Source of the DNA: Anolis sagrei
Lineage: Eukaryota > Chordata > Lepidosauria > Squamata > Anolidae
Direction of reading: 5' to 3'
Assembly: GCF_037176765.1 (NCBI RefSeq)
Contig: NC_090023.1
Coordinates: 202,524,506 to 202,588,505, forward strand
DNA: 64,000 bases
Shown: piece by piece, positions 34,201-46,013 of the stretch
Layout of the letters: the number at the start of each line of letters is the position of its first letter
Numbering within the stretch: the first letter of the stretch is position 1
Notes under the pieces: generated by a model
Database searches by the model: none
Told to the model about the DNA's origin: nothing
Seen by the model: the letters and a program-made list of their open reading frames with translations, nothing else
Program-made: the position numbers and the translations under genes

Positions 34201-37200
34201 TATAATAACATAGGATGATATGTGGATTACGCTTACAAATTATACCCATATATACTTGAGTATAAGTCAACCCGAATATAAGCCAAGTCACCTAATTTTA
34301 CCACAAAAAACTGGGAAAATATATTGAGTATAATACAAATAATAATAATAATAATAGAGTGAAATAATAAATGTAATATAATAAATGTAATAATAATAAA
34401 CATAATAGAAATAATAATAACAGAGTACAATAATAAATAACTTTGACTCGAGTATAAGCCGAGAGGAGCTTTTTCAGTCTAAAAAAGGGTCGAAAAACTC
34501 GGCTTATACTCGAGTATATATAGTAAGTTGGCTATATGGCGATGATTTCTGCTGAATAGACCAACTTACATAGCTAAAAGAATAAGATCTTGTGATTATT
34601 GAATAATGGGTGGTGGATATTTTTGCATTCTTGTCTTGGAAAATGAAGTTTTTAGTTATGGTAGGTACAGTTAATTATATTCCAAGTTAGAGGAAGTACA
34701 CCTTGGAAGTACATACAGTGGATCTTTCCGTCCGCTGGGGTTTGGTTCCAGCTGCCCACATGGATACCAAAACGTGTGAATGCTCAACACCAATTTGTAT
34801 ATAATGGCATAGTAACATTCTGTCCTTTATGTAAAATTGCAAATAACTCAAACATATGTCAGATAGGGCCTATGGATATGCTTACGTGTCTGCGTAAAAA
34901 GTGTGTGGCAAAATTAAAGTTTGCTTTTTTAATTTTTGGGGGAATATTTTCAAGTTGATGTTGGTTGGATCTGTTGATGCAGAACCTGTGGTTGTATGCT
35001 TCTTCAAATACGCGCCTTTAAAATAAATTTAGAATTAGTATGTTGCAATATGTCCAGCCATAAGCAAAGCACCCTTTTTTAAAAAGCCCTTTTTTTGGAC
35101 ACTTCAATCTTAGATCTTTGTTCTGGTGTAGTTATTCCTGCTGAAAGAGTTTTATCGTACAGGAAATCTTGAATTGTATTCTTGATTTCATTGAATTCAG
35201 CAATGTCCTGTCTTTCTTAGTTTCACATTTTAAAGGGCATTGTAATGTATTTTTAACTCTTTTACAGCTAGAGAAGGAAGAACAGCATCAACAGGCTGTT
35301 ACAGCTTATGCAAAGAATTCAAAGAAAGAGCATCAACGAATTCTTGCTCGCCGTCAGACAATTGAGGAAAGAAAAGAACGCCTTGAAAGCCTCAACATCC
35401 AGCGCGAAAAGGAAGAGTTGGAACAGCGTGAAGCTGAGCTCCAAAAAGTTCGTAAAGCAGAAGAGGAGAGATTGCGCCAAGAGGCAAAAGAGAGAGAAAA
35501 GGAACGCATTCTACAGGAACATGAGCAAATCAAAAAGAAAACAGTTCGTGAACGTTTGGAGCAGATCAAGAAGACTGAACTTGGAGCCAAAGCATTCAAA
35601 GACATTGACATTGAAGTAAGAAACGTGCCATTTTTTTCAATGACATGTTTATTGTTATATAGTGGAGATTCTGTATATTGTTGTCAGCCAGACTTCGAGG
35701 AGTCCCAGCTAAAGGCTCATACAGTTCCTGGTGGAAATGCTAAGCACATCACACAGCCCCCCCCCCTCCTCTTTGCCTACCTATTCAAAGAAAGAAGAGT
35801 GATGCCTAAGAATGCAGCATATTATAGTAATGAGGGGTTTTCAAAGCATGGAGGAAAACTGTAATTAGTTAAGTCAGCTCCACTGTCTTCTCTGAATTAT
35901 GCCTCCTGATATTCCTGCAATTTTCCCAATTTGTTTTGAATACTAAAGTATGTAATGGAATGCACTAAAGTTCTGAAGATAAAACATTAATATATTGGAT
36001 AAAGAGGTGTAAAATATTTTAAAAATTTGTGTGTATCGGGCTCAGTGTCACTTTCTAACATCTTAAATTTGATTTTAGGATCTCGAAGAATTGGACCCTG
36101 ACTTCATTATGGCGAAACAGGTTGAACAGCTAGAAAAAGAAAAGAAAGAATTGCAGGAACGTTTGAAGAATCAAGAGAAGAAGGTATAAGAAAAAAATAT
36201 GGCATGTTTACTTGCCAAGACCAGGTGGAGAGAATATGGCTCTTGAAATATTTAACATTTAAAATTGAATGATCACAATTTCTTCTTTTTAGATTGATTA
36301 TTTTGAAAGAGCAAAACGCTTAGAAGAAATCCCACTGATTAAGAGTGCATATGAAGAGCAAAGAGTTAGAGACATGGATCTCTGGGAGCAGCAAGAAGAA
36401 GAACGGGTGAGGGTTTTGTGCAAACTTATGCAGTGTTTTGGAAATACTCAGTTTAATGCCTAGACCATTCGTAAAAAGGGCCATGGTGGTGCAGTGGGTT
36501 AAACCACTAAGCTGCAGAACTTACTGACTGGAAGGCTGGCAGTTCAAATCCACAGGAGGGGGTGAGCTCCTGTTGTTAGCCCCAGCTTCTGCCAACCTAG
36601 CAATTTGCAAACATGCAAATGTGAATAGGTCAATAGGTACAGCTTCTGCGGGAAGGTAACAGCTCTCCATGCAGTCATGTTGTCCACATGACCTAGGAGG
36701 CATTTACGGACGACGCCAGCTCTTCGGCTTAGTAATGGAGATGAGCACCAACCCCTAGAGTTGGACGCAACTAGACTTAATGTCAAGGAGAAAAGTTTAC
36801 CATTAACTTTAGACCATTCGTACTCACACAAATAAATACGATATGTAAAAGAGCAACAATGTAAAACAATATAAAAGAACAACAGTATAAAACATTATAG
36901 AAGTACTGCGTATAACAATTGGCATGCACATCTTGTCTATTAAATTCAATACCATTAAGATACAATACAACATCAGAAATGTTAGGTGGAAGTAACTTTG
37001 TTAAATCTTTCCTTCCTGTCAGTAGAAGTGAGATAATCAGTTTGTAACTATTTGTGTTTGCCCAGTCAGACAGCATTATTATCTGGCAAAATCTAATAAG
37101 TTGAGATGAAGGAATCTCACTTTTAAATTCTGATATATAACAGAATATGGGTTTTCAGACTGGAATAAATTAGGTAATTTTAATTATTCATGGATTCTTT

Positions 37201-40200
37201 TGAATGCTTAGCGGTTTTTGGTGGTGTAATGAATAAGATTCTCACTCTATTTATTAGCCATAGTTAGTAAGCATTTTCAGTTTGTGTATACTACCTTATT
37301 TTGTGCATATTTTGTGTCACAAATAATAGGTTCTCTGATTCTCGCCCCAGTTAGTACAGATATCAGATATCAGATACTGGTGACACCTGAGCAAGACAAC
37401 GATGAGACTTGTTGGACTACATAAGCTTGACATTTGGAACAAATTGTTCAAATTAGTCTAAGATTGATTTTTTTTCATGCATTACAGATCACAACCATGC
37501 AGCTAGAACGTGAAAAGGCCCTTGAACATAAGAACAGGCTGTCAAGGATGCTAGAAGACAGTGATTTATTTATAACTAGGCTCAAAACAGCAAGAAGATC
37601 TGTTTATGAGGTAAATCAAAGTTTGTGCCCTCTACATTTTTACAAATTGGATCCTGTGTTATCATTGGCCGTGCTTTCTTCATAAGGTGGGTGAGGTCTA
37701 ATAAAGACCCAATTCTGTCTGTATCTGCAGAGACTTACTCTTTGTGGTCCTCTGTATCCACTGATTTAACCATCTAATACTCTAAAAAAGTGTGATTTAT
37801 ATCCCTATTTTATGTATTTATATACCCTTGGATAAAAGGGTCACAAGCTGAAAAAGTTTAAGAAACCCTGGTCCTGATGCAGTACATTTAGCATTTCAAG
37901 CTAAATGGCATAGGATCTCTGCACAGAGTTTGGATGCCAAGTTCCAGCTGGTGTGCCTAAAGGAATTGGAGTGGGAGGAAACATCTGAGAAAATTACTAG
38001 AGAAGCCCAGGTGGTCCTTATTCAACTAAAATATTTTTCAGTAGAATTTCAAGGAAGCACATTGATCAGAAGCATTTGTTTTTGAGCTCAGTAAAAAGGC
38101 TGTCCTTGCCATGGAAACACAAAGTCCACCACATGCTTTGTTTGGAGAAACAACTTCTTGTAGTTCTTTGGCATATGTCTGCCACTCTGTTTCTATAACA
38201 TTTATTATCCTATGTGACTTAACTGCTATGAATATGCAGCTTCTTATATAGCTGGAGGTCCCCATGTTTGCAGTGGCAACCTCTAGCAATGATAGTATTT
38301 TATGCTGTGACTTCAATTTCCATGTTTATCCATTGTCTGTAGATTTGTCACACAATGATATTAAAAGTTAAGTACTACTATTCATATACATATTTCAGGA
38401 AAAACTGAAACAGTTTCAAGAAAGACTGGCAGAGGAAAGGTGTAACCGCTTAGAAGAACGCAAGAGACAACGCAAAGAAGAAAGGCGTATTACTTATTAC
38501 CAGGAGAAAGAGGAGGAAGAGCAACGATTGCAAGAAGAGAAGTTACTTAAAGGTAAATGCTGAAAGTTTCTTCCTGAAAGAAGAATACTCTGATTATTTG
38601 CTCCTGTTGCTTTATATTTCTTAACAATACTAGTTTTGCTCCTCTGGATAGAGGTGAGCCATGACAACATTAAAATAGTATTACAGATTACTCGCTTGGG
38701 GAGAGATATGTACAGAATGTATATGGTCAAAATAACAGACAAAACAGAATGACAACTTATCTGAATTGATTCTTTGGGCAGAACAAGAAGAAAAGGAACG
38801 TGTTGAACGAGAAAAACGTGAACAAGAAATGCGTGAATATCAGGAACGTGTTAAAAAACTAGAAGAGGTAGAAAGAAAGAAACGCCAAAGAGAGTTGGAG
38901 ATTGAAGAGAGAGAGCGCCGCCGAGAGGAAGAGAGGAGAAATATTGAAGATCCACTTTCAAGAAAGGTAAGTGCTAGCCTTGTTTGATAAAAAAAAATTG
39001 GTTCAAAACTCCTTTCGGATGTAGGGGGCGCTGGTGGTTCAGATCTAAAGTCAATCCCAATTTTCACAGAAAAAAAGTTCAAAACTTTGCGAAACTTCCG
39101 AGACTTCAGAATCCTTCGTTAATGGTTTCAAAGTGTTACTTCCTGTTTCATTGGGTGGTCTTTGCTTTGAAAGTACTTGTTTTACTCCAGAAAGGGATGG
39201 GGGGGGGGGGGGGGAGAGGAAAGGGAAGAAATCCATCCACTCTGGTTAAAACCGCTCTCGCTTAAGACTGAAGCGGGAGGGTAAGGAAGGGAATCCATCC
39301 ACACTGGTTTAGGATGCTTCTCTGGCTTGAACCGAGGCCAGGGAACAGAAGTGAGGGGAAAAGCTGAATAATTTCTGACTCACTTACTGATTCGTAAGAT
39401 AGATGGCGGAAAAAGCTTCGGAAAGGCAAAGGGACTTCCTTAAAAACTTCAAAATCTCTTCAAAAAGGAAATCCTTCCGAATTTATTCCAAATTTCGAAG
39501 ATTCTGACCGAACCTAACTATCCTGGGAAAAGTCACAATAAGCACTTTTTTTTAACAAAACAAAGGTTTATTTAATGTCTAACAGTGTGAGAATGTGGTG
39601 CTCTGTTCCACTGATTCCTAAACACTGGATCCTGGCCCCAAATGAGTTGTGACAAATATGGCAATGGTAAAAGTTTTCTGGATGCAATCTAGTGGCTGTT
39701 TTAGATATTTACATAAATCTCTTAGCAACAACATGTAATGCTTACAGTGGCCTCTGCAATTATTATCAGTTAATGTTTCATGTAAGTTTTCTTGGGCAAA
39801 AAGGTGTCACGAGTAGAAAAGGTTTCAAAAGTCCTGTCCTATTCTATTTGTTATAAGACTAATCATTGCTTTTGACTTATGCAAGACTTTGTACACCAGT
39901 GATCGTTTTGCTGAATGATAGTATCTACTCAGTTTGTGCCTACAGTATCTTTGAAGTTGTCTGATATTCTAGATTTAAAAGTATGTTTACTAGTGCTATA
40001 GGATTGAGCGGTAGTGCTTTAAAAAGGTAATAGAAATTTAGCGAAATGATTGTATAGCTAGTTGAATACTGTCTTTTGAATTTTGTAGAATTAGTTTAAT
40101 AATGCCTTCTTTGTGTCTTTAAAGATGATTTAACGGAATTGAGTTTTACATCTTTATTTTGAAAACATAAGTTTTCATCCTGGAAAGAAGTGACGAGTGG

Positions 40201-43200
40201 AGTGCCATAGGGCTCTGTCCTGGGCCTGGACCTGTTCAACATCTTTATTAATGACTTAGATGAAGAGTTAGAAGGCATGATTATCAAGTTTGCAGATGAC
40301 ACCAAATAGGGAGGGATAGCCAATACTCTAGAAGACGAGAGCAGAATTCAAAACAATCTTACCGGATTAGAGAGATGGACCAAAATTAACAAAATGAAGA
40401 TATTTACATAAAACAGGAACGAATGCAAGATACTCCACTTAGGCAAAAAAAATGAAATGCAAAAATACAGAATGGGGTATTCCTGGCTCGAGAGCAGTAC
40501 ATGTGAAAAAGATCTTGAGTCCTCTTGGACAACAAGTTAAACATGAGCCAACAATGTCATTCGACAGCTAAAAAAAATCAATGGGATTTTGGCCTGCATA
40601 AATAGGAATAAAGTGTCTAGATCCAGGAAATTCATGCTACCCCTCTATTCTGCCTTGATCAGACCACACCTGGAATACTGTGTCCAGTTCTGGGCACCTC
40701 AATCGAAGGGAGATGTTGATTCTAAGCTGGAATGTGTCCAGAGGAAGTCGACTAAAATGATCAGGGGTCTGGAGAACAAGCACTATGAGGAGTGACTTAA
40801 AGAGCTGGGCATGTTTAGCCTTTGGAAGAGAAGGCTGAGAGGAGATATGATGGCCATGTATAAATATGTGAGGTGAAGTCATAGGGAGGAGGGAGCAGGC
40901 TTGTTTTCCGCTGCTCTGGAGACTAGGTTGTGGAACAGTAACTTCAAACTACAAGAAAGGAGATTCCACCTGAACATTAGGAAGAACTTCCTAACTGCGT
41001 GAGAGAGCTGTTCAACAGTGGAACTCTCTACCCCGAAGTGTGGTGGAAACTCCTTCGGAGGCTTTTAAACAGAGACTTGATGACCATCTGTCAGGGGTGC
41101 TTGGAATGCGATTTTCCTGCTTCTTGGCAGGGAGTTGGACTGGATGGCCTACGACATCTCTTCCAACTCTTTGATTCTATGATTCTCTGTATAAATAGAT
41201 GTGTATGCATTATGTATGTGCATATTGAATTAAAATGTGAGCATGGGTTTTGAAGGAGTTGTTTTGGTCTAATTTTTAAATGTAGGAATCCCGTTGGGGT
41301 GATAGAGATGGTGAAAGTACTTGGAGAAGAAGTACAGAGCCAGAGTCAGAATGGAGACGTCCACCACCAGAAAGGTAGCATTTGAAATCATTTCTTGAAT
41401 TTTAGAACACTTTGGGATGCAGAAGAAATCTTTATGCATTAATTAGTGCTGTAATTCTGCAGCTCTGCAGGGAGACTCGTTTCACATTCTGTTATTTGGT
41501 TATTCATACTTAATTGTTTAAGTGTAACAGTGTAGTAAAGCAAAATCGTTTTTTCTTCTCACACATTCCCAACCTCTGTATTAAGCAGCAGACACATGTT
41601 TGTGGAATGATTCAGTTTTTATCTACTGAAAAGCGGCTGTAGGATAAAATACATCTCCTAGGGGTGAGAAAAGTGGTATATAAATACTGTTAATAAATAA
41701 ATAAATAAATAAATACTGCTTGGTAAAGTTAAGGGACAGAAATATGCCAAATAGAGATGGGCAAAAGATAAACTAGCCTCTTCATAGAAACCTGGAGCTT
41801 CCTTACGTGTACATATGTGCCCCGGGCTCCATTCCTTCCCAGAGTAATATGCATCTGAATGTTGATCTGGAAACTAGAGAACCCTCCAGAGAAGCCACTG
41901 GTGTCTCAGAGGGCCCTTCCACACAGCCCTATATTTCAGAATATCAAGGCAGAAAATCCCACATTATCTGTATGTGGACTCAGATAACCCTGTTGAAAGC
42001 AGATATTGTGGGATTTTCTACCTTGATATTCTGGGATATAGGGCTGTGTGGAAGGGCCCAGAGAAGCCTATGGAATGGCTTTTCCCCATCTGTCTCTGAA
42101 ACATCTGATATGTGGTAGTGAATCTGTCGTTGCCTGTGGCTTCAACATGTAGATGATATAGTTGGTGAGAAAATATATGGAAGTTGCACATGTACTTCAA
42201 AGATCACTTCTAACATGGAACAGTTTTCATTGGTGTAACTATGTAAAAGTAGTATCAGTTGGTTCTTAAAACACTTAGAATTTCTGTGTTAATTTTTTAA
42301 AATACATTAAACATAAACACTGTATTTAAAATTTTAAAAGAAATTGTTCTTGTGGTTGAATAGGGATTGGCGTCGTGGAGAAGCACGTGATGATGAAAAA
42401 TCTGTTCAAAAAGACAGTGTGACTCCTCGTTCTACTTCAAGAGACAGAGAAGAATCTCCTCATGAAGGAGCAGCAGACAAAGTATTGAAGAATGATCTTG
42501 ATGGTGAAGATAATAAAGGTCCTAGGAAAGCGCTGGATGATGACAAACCAAGTTGGCGTTCTACAGGAGATGATAAGGGCCCCAAGCGTGGCTTGGATGA
42601 TGACACGGGTCCCAGGCGTGGCTTGGATGATGATAGAGGTCCCAGGCGTGGCTTGGACGATGACAGGGGGCCCAGGCGCGGCTTGGATGATGACAGGGCG
42701 CCCAGGCGTGGCTTGGATGATGAGAGAGGTCCCAGGCGTGGTTTGGACGAAGACAGAGGCCCCAGGCGCAGCTTAGTCGACGACAGAGGCCCCTGGCGTG
42801 GCATGGATGATGACAGGGCCCCCAGGCGCGGCTTAGATGATGATAGGGGTCCCAGGCGTGGTTTGGATGATGACAGGGCTCCCAGGCGCGTCTTAGATGA
42901 TGACAGACCAAGTTGGCGCAACACAGATGATGACAAGGGCCCCAGGCGTGGCCTAGATGATGATAGGGCTCCCCGGCGTGGCCTGGATGATGACAGGGCC
43001 CCACGACGTGGTTTGGATGACTGGGGCTCCCGGCGTGGCCTGGATGATGACAGGCCCCCCCGTCGTGGCTTGGATGATGACAGGCCTCCCCGCCGTGGCC
43101 TGGATGATGATAGGACCCCCCGGCGTGGCTTGGATGATGACCGGGCCCCCCGGCGTGGCTTGGATGATGACAGGCCCCTGAGGCGTGGCTTGGATGATGA

Positions 43201-45969
43201 CAGACCAAGCTGGAGAGCTACAGATGAAGATAGAGGCCCCAGACGTGGAATGGATGATGACCGAACTTCAAGACGTGATGAGGATAGAGGACCATGGCGT
43301 GTTGCAGATGAAGACAGACTGTCACGGCGCGATGATGATAGGGGCCCCAGGCGTGACGATGATGCCAGGCGTGGTGAGGATTCCAGATCTGGACCATGGA
43401 GACCATTTGGTAGACCAGGTAAAATAATTTACTGAAGAATTTCAATACATTTCTAGAAAATAATTAGGATATGATGTGGTTTAAGTTTGCACAGAAACTA
43501 GTGCATTAATTTGTGACTGTATTATATGTATGTGCCGTTTTCTTTTGTGTATCAGGAGTGATTTGAGAAACTGCAAGTCACTTCTGGTGTGAGAGAATTG
43601 GCTGTCTGCAAGGATGTTGCCCAGAGAACGCCCAGATGTTTGATGTTTTACCATCCTGTGGGAGGCTTCACCAGTTAGTTCCTGAATCATATGTGTCATT
43701 TTATATAAACCTTGGTGTCACCAATAGAAGGTTTCTAAAAGACACGTTTTTGTTTGGTGCTTGCTGATAACAAGCGAACAAATAGATGAAAAGTGGTGCC
43801 ACTAATGAAAATATCATATTTACTCGATTGTAATGCACATATATTTTGGCTTAGTGGTTTAACTTAAAATGAGATGTGTGTTACATTTGATGGCACATTA
43901 GAATCGTACGCCTGCTTGTGCCCTCTGACAGGTTGAGGCTAGCAAACTTGTTAGTCTCAGCCTGATGGAGAAGTGGCAGCTTCCCAACTGGCCTCATTTA
44001 GACTGTGAATGAGGGCGGTTGGGAAGCCGTGCCCTTTCACTAAGCTAAGCTTGGTGGGTTCACCATCTTTGGCTTGGCAGGAGACCTCTTTTCTCCTTGC
44101 CTCCCAGCCAAGGCAAAGCAGCTTAGAAGAAAGCGAAAGGGTGTCTCTCCACCAAATTGAGGCTGGCAAACTCACAAACTCACCAGCCTCGGCTTGGTGG
44201 AAGGGTGCAGCTACCCATTTGGCTTCATCTGTGGCCTCCTCTCTGTCAGGCTAAGACAGCTCAACCTTGCCTATCGGCCAAGGCAGAATGACTAATAGGC
44301 AAGGGGAAGCCTCAGCCTGATGGGAGAGTGGCAGATTCCCATTTTAAAACCATTTAAAAATATTATTGTAAACACTACGGCTGTTCAAAACTTTGTTTGT
44401 GTGTCATTTGTTACACCTGTTTTGTAAGATTCCTATATACACTGTGATATTAAGAAACACGGGGGGAGGGGTGTCTATGCAAAAACTTAAGAAGCAAAAC
44501 ACTCAATACTTTTTGCTTACATTCTGTAAACCTTGAAAGTCTCTCAAAGCCAAAGAGGATGCCATTCCTCTTTAAAGGAGCTGAGCAAACTGGGAAGGAG
44601 AGAGAGCACAGAATTCTGGGAAATGTAGTTTGAGAAGGCAAGGACCCCTATGGCATAGATTCCAAAGGCCCTGCCCTAAACTACATTTTGCTGAATTTTG
44701 CTCAGCATTCGAAAGCCCCAGTTAGAATAGAGGAGAGATTATCCTTCTTTAGCAGCAACCAGCCAGCCATGTAGTTTAGAATTCTGCAAAGACTGACTGA
44801 TACTAGTAAGTAAAATCTGTGCTAGACTGGGAGGAAATCCCTAAATTGAAGTTTATTTATTTATTTACTATATTTATACCCTGCCCTTCTCAACTGCATA
44901 GTGGACTCAAGGCGGCTTACATATGAAGGCAACATTTAGATGCCAAAACACACATATTAAAACATAAGCATTAAAACAATAATTAAAACATAATAAAACA
45001 TTTAAAACAAGTTATTTAATTTATTAGTTCTATGTTTATGTTGTCTTGTTTGTCATATAGAGAAATTCAAGGAGATAGCCGTGGCTTCTTCTTTTTTCTT
45101 TTTTTTTTTAAGTTTATGTCAAAACTTTTAAAAATTCTCAAAAATCAGATGTGGGGGGAATGATCCCCTGATATCTTGTGTCATTGTATAGAAAATTCAA
45201 GGAGATACCTCTTGTTTTTTTAAATGTTGTTTGTAAAAACTTCCCCCAAAAACAATGGATCAGTGAAATATTCTGAAACTTGGTAGGCTAACAGTGGTAG
45301 ATGTGTTCTACCGTCGTAGCAAGTTTCATGCCAATAGCTTTAACGGTGAGGGAGAAAAAAAGCCCCTAAAGTTTCCCCATTAGTACAATTACTTAACAAA
45401 AAAGTAACAAAAAAAGTAGTTACCTTATTATAGTTACAGTACGGACCCCATCTAATTTAGGAAGTACTTTGGAATTATTTATTTATTTACTACTCTTATA
45501 TACCGCAATTCTCAGCCTAGAATTCTCAGCCTAGACATTAGGCAAGCCCCTACGCTGGCAATCTTCAGGAGGAATCTGAAAACCTGGTTATTTCAATGTG
45601 CCTTCAATGACTGAATGTAAGATACTCCCAAGTTTCACACAAATGACCTCAGAAGCACTTTATTTTATGGTTCGTGCAATTAATTCCTTCCTCAATCCAG
45701 ATCTCCCTCCCCTACAATTTCATTGCCCAATCTCCCAGTATTTTAAATTTTTATCCTTAAATTTGCCCTTGCCCCATGCAATTTCTGTGTTTACTGTCCG
45801 ATTTTATACTGCTGTCTCGCTTATTATTTAGGTTTTGCATTTTATGTTTTTTAGTTCTGTTATGCCTTGTGTTATATTGTGTTATGCCTTTGTGTAATAT
45901 TGTGTTTACTGTATTGATGGGCGTGGCCTCATGTAAGCCGCCCCGAGATGGAGTGGGGCATAAATAAAG

Positions 45970-46013
<44 letters not shown>

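Noticed and set aside
42460-43208. Long open frames opposite and in another frame of EIF3A exon 19
   Set aside because: Their His-Pro-Ser or Ser-Lys-Pro-Arg repeats are mirror products of the coding minisatellite; the sense frame is anchored by splice sites and homology.
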